Origin: Polaromonas sp.
GTDB taxonomy: Bacteria > Pseudomonadota > Gammaproteobacteria > Burkholderiales > Burkholderiaceae_C
Direction of reading: 5' to 3'
Length of the DNA: 37,072 bases
NCBI GenBank assembly: GCA_030683705.1
Contig: JAUXPP010000061.1
Coordinates: forward strand, 1 to 37,072
Positions 1 through 7,972 of this stretch are shown piece by piece. Positions within the stretch are counted from its first letter, which is position 1; each line of letters starts with the position of its first letter. Under the pieces are notes generated by a model that saw only the letters and a list, made by a program, of their open reading frames with translations, ran no database searches and was not told the origin of the DNA. The translations under genes and the position numbers were made by a program.

Positions 1-84
1 CTGCTCACGGTGGACGGCGGCGGCGTGCTCTGGGGCGAAGTCTGGACCATCGCCAAACCCGATTACTTCAAGGTGAGCGCATGA
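1..84 (+). CDS. C-terminal end of a short-chain dehydrogenase (partial)
   Basis: The first 28 codons of the window are open in frame 1 and end in TGA at 82-84. The encoded tail closely resembles the C-terminus of the next gene: both carry a VxGG-like turn, an LWGE stretch and a KPDYFKV ending. It is therefore the end of a paralogous SDR gene whose body lies left of the window. The stop overlaps the next start as ATGA, so the two paralogues are probably cotranscribed and translationally coupled. Nothing can be said of its active site. Confidence 0.75.
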   Translation: MLTVDGGGVLWGEVWTIAKPDYFKVSA

Positions 85-959
85 AATCGGCTGAGACGCA
101 ACACCCCAAGTTCGGCCCGGGCGACGAAGCCCTGGCCGCGCTCCCGACGGTCTACCGCGATGACCTGTTCGCCGGCAAGGTGGTACTGGTGTCGGGCGCC
201 GGCAGCGGCATCGGCAAGGCGATTGCCTTCCTGTTCGCGCGGCTGGGCGCCACGCTCGCCATCTGCGGGCGCAAGGCCGACAAACTCGAGGATTGCGCCG
301 AAAAACTGCGGGCCTTGTCGGGCCGCGAGGTATTGACCTACCCGATGACCATCCGCGAGCCCGAGCAGGTGGACGCCATGCTCAGTGCCGTGTGGGAACG
401 CTTCGGCGGCGTCGACGTGCTGGTCAACAACGCCGGCGGCCAGTTTGCCGCCCATGCGATGGACTTCAGCGTCAAGGGCTGGAACGCGGTGATCGACACC
501 AACCTCAACGGCAGTTGGTACATGATGCAGGGAGCGGCCAAACGCTGGGTGGAACAGGGCCGACCCGGCAACATCGTCAACATCACCGCAGCCATCGACC
601 GGGGTCTCACGGGCATGGCGCACACGACCGCCTCGCGCGCGGGCGTCATCGCGCTGTCGCGCACGCTGGCCATCGAATGGGCAGAGCACGGCATACGCCT
701 GAACTGCATTGGCGCCGGCGCCATCGAAAGCAACGGTTTCAACAACTACCGAGAGGAGAATGTGGCAACCTTCTACTCGTGCAATCCGATGAAGCGGGCC
801 GGCGACGTGCAGGACATCGCCGAGGCGGTGGTCTACCTCGCCGCTCCCTCGGGCAAGTTCATCACCGGCGAGGTGCTCAACGTCGAAGGCGGGATGCTGC
901 TGTGGGGCGAGTTCTGGCCTGCTGGCAAGCCGGACTACTTCAAGGTCGATCCAGCGTGA
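81..959 (+). CDS. Short-chain dehydrogenase/reductase, dienoyl-CoA reductase-like, with atypical active site
   Basis: A 292-residue Rossmann-fold SDR, probably cytoplasmic. The cofactor loop SGAGSGIG is at about 38-45 and NNAG at 116-119. The usual YxxxK pair is missing: T182 and R186 occupy those places (sequence HTTASRAG), and the catalytic serine region reads NITAA. This layout recalls the 2,4-dienoyl-CoA reductase/citronellol dehydrogenase branch of the SDR family, some members of which lack the classical tyrosine; that placing is from memory. Start ATG at 81 overlaps the stop of an upstream paralogue, with a GGTGA ribosome site. Its own stop overlaps the GTG start of the thioesterase. 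A role on acyl-CoA or terpenoid intermediates is inference; the exact substrate is unknown. Confidence 0.8.
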   Translation: MKSAETQHPKFGPGDEALAALPTVYRDDLFAGKVVLVSGAGSGIGKAIAFLFARLGATLAICGRKADKLEDCAEKLRALSGREVLTYPMTIREPEQVDAMLSAVWERFGGVDVLVNNAGGQFAAHAMDFSVKGWNAVIDTNLNGSWYMMQGAAKRWVEQGRPGNIVNITAAIDRGLTGMAHTTASRAGVIALSRTLAIEWAEHGIRLNCIGAGAIESNGFNNYREENVATFYSCNPMKRAGDVQDIAEAVVYLAAPSGKFITGEVLNVEGGMLLWGEFWPAGKPDYFKVDPA

Positions 960-1399
960 CCACACCGGCAGTCCTGCCGTCCGCCACCTATTCTCACGGG
1001 CCGTTCCAGCAGCTCGTGGGCTACGACATCCTGCACGGAGAAAACGGCCTGTATTTCAGGCTGCCCATACGGCGCGACCACCTCAACCCCCATGGCGTGC
1101 TGCACGGTGGCGTGCCTCTGACCCTCCTCGATGCGATCGGGGGCAGATCGCTGATCGACCGACCGATTCCGGGCAGCGAACAGCTCATCCAGTCCTCTGT
1201 CACGGTCACGCTCACGGTGGACTTCATGCGTGCCGTCGGCACCGGGATTCTGTTTGCCTCGGCCACGCCGGATCACATCGGCAAGACACTGGCCTACGTC
1301 TCGGTGAAAGTGACGCTAGACGCGCTGGATGGCGACATCGTGTCACGTGGCATCGGCACCTACCGCATCTACACCAAGTCGCTGGTCAAGGCAGTCTGA
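956..1399 (+). CDS. Hotdog-fold thioesterase, PaaI type
   Basis: A 147-residue protein starting at GTG 956, which overlaps the preceding TGA (GTGA) and so suggests translational coupling. The sequence HLNPHGVLHGGVPLTLLDA (about residues 44-62) is the helix signature of PaaI-type hotdog thioesterases, which hydrolyse acyl-CoA or aryl-CoA thioesters in the cytoplasm, usually as tetramers. The length is normal for the family. As third gene after two SDR paralogues it likely acts on a CoA ester made or used by them. It converges with the CopD fusion gene, with about 40 bp between the stops and no obvious hairpin. The substrate cannot be read from the sequence. Confidence 0.85.
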   Translation: MTTPAVLPSATYSHGPFQQLVGYDILHGENGLYFRLPIRRDHLNPHGVLHGGVPLTLLDAIGGRSLIDRPIPGSEQLIQSSVTVTLTVDFMRAVGTGILFASATPDHIGKTLAYVSVKVTLDALDGDIVSRGIGTYRIYTKSLVKAV

Positions 1400-1439
1400 G
1401 CGGCGCGGGGCCGCAAGCCGCCTGGCAGCGTACTCCCGC

Positions 1440-3533
1440 TCAATGCACGTGATCATCGGGCGGCGGCAGGATGCGCGGCTCGCGGTGGACGCGTTCGATT
1501 TGGTCGAGCAGAAACTGCGTGTCGCGCCATCCTTCACCGGCACCCTCCTCGTCCTGCGGCAGCCAGCGCGCTCGCACATAGCCGAACCGGTCGAGCAGGA
1601 ACTCCATGTGAGACGGTGCTTCCCCCAGGATGGTCTTGCCGGGGTCGCTCAAGGTGCGCCGCAACAGCAGGTAGGCGGTCGCCGCTTCCTGCGCCCCGTC
1701 GGTGACGACGGGGAACGGCTGCGATTGCAAGGGCGGGGTGCCTGGCAACGCAATGGCGATCACCTCGGCGCCGCTGGATTTCAGGCGCGGATAGACACGC
1801 GCCAGTTCGGCCAGGCGTTGCGCGGAGAAGGGCTGCGAGTAAAAGACCAGCAGCACGGACTTGCGCTCCCTGTACGCCTTGAGCGCCGCGGTCAGGCCCG
1901 ACCGGGTCACAAAATCGAAATCGGGCGGACCGAGCCAGGGCCGCCCGGGTACCACCTGCGGCGTCAGGATGCGGGCCTGGAAGCCTGCGGAGAAGGCGCG
2001 CAGGAAGTTCACCATGTCCCAACGTTCCTCCTCGGTCATTTCCTGCGCAAAGCCGGGCATGGCGGTTTTCGGCTTGCCGTGGGTGAGCCACCAGAAGAGG
2101 TCGCCCGCCGTGTGCAGCGCGGTATGCGGCTCGGTGAGGTCGGCGGGCCTGGTGGGCAAGCGGGCGGCCAGCGGACCGTCCCCCTTGCCACCCGGACCGT
2201 GACAGGACACGCAGTGCTGGGAATACAGCGCCGCCCCGCGCGTGACCGACACCGCGTTGTAACTGACATCCGTGCGCCGATAGGTGTCGGGATAGGCGTC
2301 CACCGAGAGCGCGTATAGAACGATGACCAGCCCCGAGAGGGTCATCAGCACGGCAGCACCCAAACGGATCCGGCGCCCGCCCTGCGCCGCGTCGGCGCGG
2401 GGCCCTGACACAAGGGCATGCACCAGCCAAGCCAGTCCGCCCATAGCCAGCAACAACGCACCCACGACCGTGCTCACCACCCCCGGTTTGTCCCAGGTGG
2501 CCGCGAGCGACAGACGAAACGGCAGCGGCCACACCATCTGCGCATGGGCCGCGGGCAGCGTACCTGTCAGACCGGCTGCGAAGAGCAGGATCAGCAGCAC
2601 AACGCCCAGTTCCACCCGGACCAGACCGGCCGCGCCTTGCCACGCAAGACCCTGCTCAAATGCCACCTTGCCCATGCGCGGCATCCAGACCCAGCGAACC
2701 CGCGCTGCAACAAGCAGCACCGGCACCAGCAGAACCATTTTGGCCAACACCTGCAGACCGAACGATGTACTGAGCAGCGGGGCCAGGCTGCGTTCGAGCA
2801 CCGTCATCAGACCGCCGAAGATGTCGTCTGTCCGCGCGGGCCAGCGGATCGGCGCGCCGAACTGCAGGTACGCGATGAGGGTGCCGGATGCAGCGATGAG
2901 AGCAACGCAAACCGTCGCAAGCACAGAGAAGCGGCGCAACACGCCGAAGAACATCTTCCGGAACGGCGGATCCCGGCCTCTTGCCGCCAGGTGAAGTCCG
3001 TAGGCCAGCGCCGGCAACCCTCCGGCCCAAGCGCCCGCCGCCAGCAAATGCACCGCATGGCCGGCACCTGCGAGCCAAAGCGGTTCTGTGGCAGCGCCGT
3101 GCCCGGTAAATACCGAGGCCGCGTTGATTCCCAGCGCCAGGGTGAGCAGCGCCACACAGACGACGCGCTCGCCGAACCGCGCGCTCAGAGGCCCTCGGCT
3201 CAGCAACAACAGCAGCAGAACCAGCGCTGCCGCCTGCCGCACCTGCCAGACCGCGCCGTAGCGCGTTCGCTCCAGCAGCCTGACCCATTCGGACCACTCA
3301 AAGGCCGCCTCGCCGCGGCCGCTGACCGAAGCCGCCTGCAACATCAACAGACCTGCCGCCGTGGCCAGCAGCAGTGCCACCAGCCATGGCGCGGCGGCAA
3401 AGACCGCGCCACGCCAGCGCGCGGCATCCGGGCTTCGGCCAGGACCCGCGAGCAGCAGCAGGGCAAAGCTGCCCAACAGCACCAGGCCGCTGGTCAATTG
3501 CAGCCAGCGCAGCGCCGTGCCGAGGAATTCCAT
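1440..3533 (-). CDS. copD: CopD copper-transport domain fused to cytochrome c and a cysteine-less thioredoxin-like domain
   Basis: A 697-residue membrane protein in three parts. Residues 1-410 hold many hydrophobic helices of the CopD family, which moves or handles copper at the inner membrane. After the last helix (about 391-411) comes a class I cytochrome c with CVSCH at 441-445 and a probable axial Met in AMPGF (492). Residues 530-690 resemble a thioredoxin/peroxiredoxin-like fold, but where CxxC would stand after VLLVFY there is SQPFS, so classical thiol chemistry is unlikely. The ATG directly abuts the CopC stop (TAAATG), so the two are one unit. CopD alone is usually about 300 residues, so the fusion is the oddity. 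With the monooxygenase genes upstream, a role in copper loading or electron transfer to it is inferred. Confidence 0.85.
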   Translation of the reverse strand: MEFLGTALRWLQLTSGLVLLGSFALLLLAGPGRSPDAARWRGAVFAAAPWLVALLLATAAGLLMLQAASVSGRGEAAFEWSEWVRLLERTRYGAVWQVRQAAALVLLLLLLSRGPLSARFGERVVCVALLTLALGINAASVFTGHGAATEPLWLAGAGHAVHLLAAGAWAGGLPALAYGLHLAARGRDPPFRKMFFGVLRRFSVLATVCVALIAASGTLIAYLQFGAPIRWPARTDDIFGGLMTVLERSLAPLLSTSFGLQVLAKMVLLVPVLLVAARVRWVWMPRMGKVAFEQGLAWQGAAGLVRVELGVVLLILLFAAGLTGTLPAAHAQMVWPLPFRLSLAATWDKPGVVSTVVGALLLAMGGLAWLVHALVSGPRADAAQGGRRIRLGAAVLMTLSGLVIVLYALSVDAYPDTYRRTDVSYNAVSVTRGAALYSQHCVSCHGPGGKGDGPLAARLPTRPADLTEPHTALHTAGDLFWWLTHGKPKTAMPGFAQEMTEEERWDMVNFLRAFSAGFQARILTPQVVPGRPWLGPPDFDFVTRSGLTAALKAYRERKSVLLVFYSQPFSAQRLAELARVYPRLKSSGAEVIAIALPGTPPLQSQPFPVVTDGAQEAATAYLLLRRTLSDPGKTILGEAPSHMEFLLDRFGYVRARWLPQDEEGAGEGWRDTQFLLDQIERVHREPRILPPPDDHVH

Positions 3534-3920
3534 TTACTTCCCGGCGCCCTCGGCCTTCACGGTGAAGGTATAACCGTAATCGACCGTATGGCCATCGACC
3601 GAGAGCACCCGGTATTTCACGGTATAGGTACCCGGGCTGAGCATGGGCAATTCCAGCGCCAGCAGTTTGGGGTCGTCCTTGTCAATCCGGGCCTTCTGGG
3701 TCGTGACCGGGCCGGCACCTTCCCTGATCACGCTGATCGTCGCGTACTCGGGCTCCAGCCGCTCGTTGAACCACAGCCTGACCTGCGGCGGCGGTTTGGA
3801 CAGCGTCGCCCGCCGTGCCGGTTCGGACTTGACCAGCGCGGCATGCGCCAGCGCCGTGCCAGTGGCGGCCATGGCCAGCAGCGCGACTAGCCACGAAACC
3901 ATCTTGCGCCGGGCGTTCAC
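3534..3920 (-). CDS. copC: CopC-family periplasmic copper-binding protein
   Basis: A small secreted beta-sandwich protein. A signal peptide (MVSWLVALLAMAATGTALA) would leave a mature N-terminus beginning HAALVKSEPA, the His1 copper ligand of CopC, and the second part of the Cu(II) site is seen as SVDGH near the C-terminus. Known CopC proteins bind Cu(II) tightly in the periplasm. The start is uncertain: GTG at 3920 overlaps the stop of the DUF2147 gene (GTGA), while ATG at 3902 begins exactly at the signal peptide; neither has a clear ribosome site. It is followed without a gap by copD. In a monooxygenase operon it probably buffers or delivers copper; classical copper resistance is the alternative. 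Confidence 0.9.
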   Translation of the reverse strand: MNARRKMVSWLVALLAMAATGTALAHAALVKSEPARRATLSKPPPQVRLWFNERLEPEYATISVIREGAGPVTTQKARIDKDDPKLLALELPMLSPGTYTVKYRVLSVDGHTVDYGYTFTVKAEGAGK

Positions 3921-4372
3921 TCGGCGCGCACCCAGGTTTGCGAGCGCCCTATCATCGGCACGCCGATGAAACCTCGAACCTCGAGTTTCTTGCCCCCGTC
4001 GGCGGGCCGCAGACGCAGCCGGTAGGTCGACCCATTCTCCGGATCGAGCACCTCGCCGCCGTCCCACAGCGCAGCGTCAGCGGTATTGTGTTTGATGCCG
4101 CGAATAATCGTCATCCCGACCACCGGCTTGTCCTTGCGGTCGTCGGTGCATTTCGTGCAGACGGTCGCCGCCTTGGGATCGAGGAGTTTCTCGATCACGC
4201 CACTGAGCACGCCAGCAGATTCGCTGATGCGAATCAAGGTTTTCACCGTCTTGCCGTCGTCGTCAATCGTCTTCCAGAGCCCGACAGGTGTGTTCTGCGC
4301 AAAAGCAGGACCGGCTGCCCAGGCAAGGAAAGCGATGGCGAATACGTGTTTCAATGTTCTTTCGATTTTCAT
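3917..4372 (-). CDS. DUF2147 secreted protein
   Basis: A 151-residue protein from ATG 4372, with signal peptide MKIERTLKHVFAIAFLAWAAGPAFA. The mature part begins QNTPVGLWKTIDDDGKTVKTLI and contains LDPENGSTYRLRLRP and RGFIGVP, typical of the DUF2147 family of small lipocalin-like envelope proteins. Their biochemical role is not established. The mature protein has a CTKC pair in the middle, which may bind metal or form a disulfide; this is inference. An alternative ATG lies at 4387. Its stop overlaps the GTG of copC. About 116 bp separate it from the upstream His-rich gene. Confidence 0.8.
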   Translation of the reverse strand: MKIERTLKHVFAIAFLAWAAGPAFAQNTPVGLWKTIDDDGKTVKTLIRISESAGVLSGVIEKLLDPKAATVCTKCTDDRKDKPVVGMTIIRGIKHNTADAALWDGGEVLDPENGSTYRLRLRPADGGKKLEVRGFIGVPMIGRSQTWVRAE

Positions 4373-4488
4373 GAGGCTTTCTTTCATTGTGGGTAAACGG
4401 GAAACGACTTCATGGGCCGATGATGCTATTACTTCAATAGCTGCTTGCACTCATATTCATTGGCCTCAGGGACGATTGGACTGTACGT

Positions 4489-4980
4489 TTATGGTTTGGC
4501 CTTACCCTGATTCGGCACGACCACCACACTCACCTTCTGTACCGAGGATTCGATGGTCTTGTGGGACGCATCGGACCAGTACACGCTAATGACGCGCTGA
4601 CCAGGGGCGGCGGGCAGGTCAAATGTGTAGCGGTAACGATTTTTTCCCACGCGGGCCAAGTCCGCCATCACCGGCATCAGAAACGTACCGTCGATGCCGA
4701 CATGCAGATGAACGCCAATAGACTTGGCGCTCATCGTCATACTCGCCAGATCGGCATCGGTCTCGAACTCGACCTTGAGGTCAGGCTCGACCCGCGCACC
4801 GGCAACCGGCGACACGATGCGCAGCGGCGGCAGTTCCTTCATGTCCTTCGCCGCGCCTCGCGGGGACATGGCGTGCGATCCATGGCCTCCATGCGCGTGC
4901 TCAGCCGCCAAGACGGCGGGACCCGTCAGCGTAACCATCAGGGCCGCGATACAGACATCGGTAACGTTTTTCGATTTCAT
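4489..4980 (-). CDS. His-rich periplasmic protein of unknown function
   Basis: A 163-residue protein from ATG 4980, chosen because GAGGAG lies six bases upstream and a signal peptide follows directly (cleavage near VLAA). The mature N-terminus is rich in histidine (H28, H30, H33, H36) together with Met38, a pattern expected of a periplasmic copper or other metal binder. A VHLHV motif follows further on, within what looks like a compact beta-rich domain of about 100 residues. I do not recognise the family. Its place between the alcohol dehydrogenase and the CopC/CopD genes suggests copper handling for the monooxygenase; this is inference from context and composition. Confidence 0.7.
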   Translation of the reverse strand: MKSKNVTDVCIAALMVTLTGPAVLAAEHAHGGHGSHAMSPRGAAKDMKELPPLRIVSPVAGARVEPDLKVEFETDADLASMTMSAKSIGVHLHVGIDGTFLMPVMADLARVGKNRYRYTFDLPAAPGQRVISVYWSDASHKTIESSVQKVSVVVVPNQGKAKP

Positions 4981-5171
4981 GCTGCTCTCCTCGTATTCGT
5001 AAGACATAGGGACCGGCCACCCGGGCGCGAAAGCTCTGCAAGAACCGTCGGCCCATCGTCGGCTGCACGGCATGCGGCCCCCTACAGCGCCTTACGCTGG
5101 CCGGGGTGCGCCAGCGAGATCAGCGCACGCACTCGCGCACGGTCACTCGGCGCCCTCCTTCGCGCTATCGG

Positions 5172-7337
5172 TTATTTCTTGGGCCGGATCGCATCGGCCG
5201 TGCCCTGGATAAAGGCCTTGATCTTCTCCACATCGTCTTTGCTGAGCTTGCCCGTGAAGTCAGGCATGCCCCGGTTCATGGCCGGGCCTTTGAAGACGAA
5301 CTTGTCGAGGTTCTCGATATAGGGGGCTCCGATGTAGCCCAGGTTGGGAATGTTGCCGCCGCGGTCCACGCCGGGCACGCCGTGGCAGAACACGCAGTTG
5401 CTCACATACAGCGCGGTGCCGGCCGGCACCTGGGCTGGGTCGTATTTCACGCCCGCCACCAACTCGTCCATGCGGTACTTCACAAACTCGGGCATCGGCG
5501 CCTTGCCGCCCACCGCGAAGGTATAAACCGTGCCCGGCCCCTGCCGGTCGGTGGCGCGCTGCGCCAAGCCATACACGCCGCCCCAGCCGACCGCAATCGA
5601 CACATACTGCTTGCCGTCCACCAGGTAGGTCGATGGAGCGGCCACCACGCCAGTGCCTGTGGGCGACTCCCAGAGCTTCTCGCCGGTGCGTGCATTGAAG
5701 GCGATGAAGCGGCCATCGGCCGTGCCCTGGAATACCAGGTCACCCGCGGTGGTCAGCGTACCGCCGTTCCACGGCGACACATGCTCCTGCGTCCAGGCGG
5801 CCTTTTGCTGCACAGGGTCCCAGGCGATCAGGCGGCCGAACGGGGCACTCTTGGGTGGCTCGACGTTGGCAAACGTCGCGATGTTCCAGCCCATGTTGCT
5901 GTGCGGCTCACCCGGGCGCACGCTGTTGAACTTCCAGTCCTTGTTGTCCATCAGCGTGAGCGGCACGCCCTGCGCCGGCAGGTAAACCAGCCCGGTCTGC
6001 GGGTTGAACGACATGGAGTGCCAGTTGTGCGCACCGAACGCGCTGGGAATGATTTCGCGCGGCCGGTCGGCAACGCGCGCCATGGGCGTTTCGATCGGGC
6101 GGCCGTCCTTGTCGTAGCCCGTCGCCCAGTTCACGTCGACGAAGTTCTTCGCCGAGATGAACTTGCCGTTGGTGCGGTCGATCACGAAGAAGAAGCCGTT
6201 CTTCGGCGCATGCAGGATCACCTTGCGCGGCTTGCCTTCTATCTTCAGGTCGGCCAGGATCATCGGCTGGGTCGAGGTGAAGTCCCAGTTGTCGCCGGGC
6301 GTTTGCTGGTAGTGCCAGACGTACTTGCCGGTGTCGGGGTTGAGCGCGACGATGGACGCGAGATACAGGTTGTCTCCGCCCGCGGGGCTGCGTTTGCTGC
6401 GCGCCCAGGGCGAGCCGTTGCCGGTGCCCACATACATCAGGTTCAGTTTGGGGTCGAAGGTCAGTGTGTCCCAGGCGGTGCCGCCGCCGCCGGCTTCCCA
6501 ATACTTGCCTGCGGGGTCCCAGGTCTTGGCGGCCTTGGCCATGGACTCGTCCTCGAACGGTTTGCTCGGGTCGCCGGGCACCGTGAACCAGCGCCATTTT
6601 TGCTCGCCGCTGGCGGCGTCGTAGGCCGTGATGTAGCCGCGCACGCCGTACTCGGCGCCGCCGTTGCCGATGATGACCTTGCCCTTGAACACGCGCGGTG
6701 CGCCGGTGATGGTGTACGAGAACTTGCGGTCGATGATGGTGTCTTTTTCCCAGACCTTGTTGCCGGTGGCCGCATCGAGCGCGATCAGCCGGCCGTCGTA
6801 GGCGGCGACGAAGACCTTGCCCTGGTACAGCGCCACGCCGCGGCTCACCACGTCACAGCAGCCCTTGTAGCCGGCCTCGCGCGGGACCTGCGGGTCGAAG
6901 GTCCAGATCTTTTTGCCGCTGCGCACATCAATGGCGTGGACGATGCTCCACGAAGCGCTGACATACATGATGCCGTCCACCACCAGCGGCGTGGCCTCGA
7001 CGCCGCGCGTCGATTCGAGGTTGTACGACCAGACCAAGCCCAGGTCTTTCACGTTGGCGGCGTTGATCTGGTTCAGGCGCGAGAAGCGCGTCTCGGCATA
7101 GTCCAGGCCGTAGCTAGGCCAGTCGTTCGTGCGCGCCTCGTTGGCGCGGATAAATGCACCATCGACCTTCTTGGTCACGGCAGCAATGTGCGCCTTCGAG
7201 CCCTTGGCCCCCTCGGCCATGGCGGCTGGCGCTGCCGTGGCGAACAGCGAAGCCACCGCCAACGTCAAGACCATGGCAGGCCATTTTGCAGATTTCCCTT
7301 GCCGGGCCTGACTCGCCGGGTTCATCCAACTATTCAT
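5172..7337 (-). CDS. PQQ-dependent alcohol dehydrogenase with C-terminal heme c (type II quinohemoprotein)
   Basis: A 721-residue periplasmic enzyme that oxidises primary alcohols and passes electrons through its own cytochrome c. ATG 7337 has AGGAG six bases upstream and begins a long signal peptide ending near AAMAEGA. Residues 70-620 form the tryptophan-docking propeller. The vicinal disulfide pair is C160-C161, NGGAEYG (about 225-231) probably supplies the calcium-binding Glu, and GDNWDF carries the likely catalytic Asp352. The C-terminal cytochrome has CVFCH at 648-652 and a probable axial Met691. It begins 23 bp after xmoD. The enzyme fits the step after hydroxylation, alkane-derived alcohol to aldehyde, and resembles butanol dehydrogenases more than methanol dehydrogenase, which lacks the heme domain. 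Confidence 0.93.
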   Translation of the reverse strand: MNSWMNPASQARQGKSAKWPAMVLTLAVASLFATAAPAAMAEGAKGSKAHIAAVTKKVDGAFIRANEARTNDWPSYGLDYAETRFSRLNQINAANVKDLGLVWSYNLESTRGVEATPLVVDGIMYVSASWSIVHAIDVRSGKKIWTFDPQVPREAGYKGCCDVVSRGVALYQGKVFVAAYDGRLIALDAATGNKVWEKDTIIDRKFSYTITGAPRVFKGKVIIGNGGAEYGVRGYITAYDAASGEQKWRWFTVPGDPSKPFEDESMAKAAKTWDPAGKYWEAGGGGTAWDTLTFDPKLNLMYVGTGNGSPWARSKRSPAGGDNLYLASIVALNPDTGKYVWHYQQTPGDNWDFTSTQPMILADLKIEGKPRKVILHAPKNGFFFVIDRTNGKFISAKNFVDVNWATGYDKDGRPIETPMARVADRPREIIPSAFGAHNWHSMSFNPQTGLVYLPAQGVPLTLMDNKDWKFNSVRPGEPHSNMGWNIATFANVEPPKSAPFGRLIAWDPVQQKAAWTQEHVSPWNGGTLTTAGDLVFQGTADGRFIAFNARTGEKLWESPTGTGVVAAPSTYLVDGKQYVSIAVGWGGVYGLAQRATDRQGPGTVYTFAVGGKAPMPEFVKYRMDELVAGVKYDPAQVPAGTALYVSNCVFCHGVPGVDRGGNIPNLGYIGAPYIENLDKFVFKGPAMNRGMPDFTGKLSKDDVEKIKAFIQGTADAIRPKK

Positions 7338-7360
7338 GCTGGCTCCTTTTTTCAGGCTGT

Positions 7361-7972
7361 TTACTTTTGAGGTATGTCGGTAATTAGGGTTCTGCGCCTC
7401 TGTCCGGTGAGTCGGTACAAAAGCCAGGCCAGGCCGATAAAGAGCAAGGGCAATGGCAGGTATTTCCAATAGTTGCGCACGCCGACGCGAAACGGAAAGA
7501 CCGAGTTCTCCGTCTTTCCGCTGGCCGCATCCGTCGCGCTGAGCAGGCCGATGTACCAGCCGGGCTCGCTGAACCTGTGGTCCAGGGTGACCGTGCCGCG
7601 CGGATAGGCCTTGGCCGGCAGCGCCACCATCGTCCGCTGCGCGATCCTGCCCGTATCGCCAAGATCCTCGTAGCGTGCCTTGGCACCCAGCCCGTCCGCG
7701 TCACGCAGGATGCGAAATTCGACCACGCGTTCGCGCAGTGCGGGCTGGATGAAGTCAATCACGATCACTGCCCGTCCGACTTCGGGGATGTCCTCGCAGA
7801 ACTCCTGACTGGCACGGTGCTCGGGCTGGTAGCCGGCGAAATGGGCCCGGTCGCTGCCGATGCGCAGAATGCACTTGTCGTCTTCAATGCCGACCCCGCC
7901 ATGCGCCCATGCCGATGCCGCAGCCACTGCAAGCAGCGCGGAACTCAACGTTCGGATCAGTCGCATCTGCAT
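7361..7972 (-). CDS. xmoD: XmoD, PmoD-like accessory protein of the copper monooxygenase
   Basis: A protein of about 203 residues, with a signal peptide ending near SAWAHGG, a periplasmic domain, and one C-terminal membrane helix (YWKYLPLPLLFIGLAWLLY). Two cysteines at 34 and 59, with histidines nearby (44, 52), are the likely metal ligands; PmoD proteins are known to form an unusual copper site and to be needed for CuMMO function. The start ATG at 7972 overlaps the xmoB stop (ATGA). A second ATG at 7966 has better spacing from the GGAGG and may be the real start. Its position right after xmoB is the main reason for the assignment. Confidence 0.8.
   Translation of the reverse strand: MQMRLIRTLSSALLAVAAASAWAHGGVGIEDDKCILRIGSDRAHFAGYQPEHRASQEFCEDIPEVGRAVIVIDFIQPALRERVVEFRILRDADGLGAKARYEDLGDTGRIAQRTMVALPAKAYPRGTVTLDHRFSEPGWYIGLLSATDAASGKTENSVFPFRVGVRNYWKYLPLPLLFIGLAWLLYRLTGQRRRTLITDIPQK

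Noticed and set aside
2418..3890. A 490-codon + strand open frame opposite the CopD fusion and CopC
   Set aside because: Gln/Arg/His-rich shadow of the leucine- and alanine-rich membrane gene; no ribosome site or domain.
5106..7370. A 754-codon open frame on the + strand, opposite the PQQ alcohol dehydrogenase
   Set aside because: It has no recognisable domain, is rich in Arg, His and Val as expected for an antisense frame of a GC-rich gene, and fully overlaps a well-supported quinoprotein gene.
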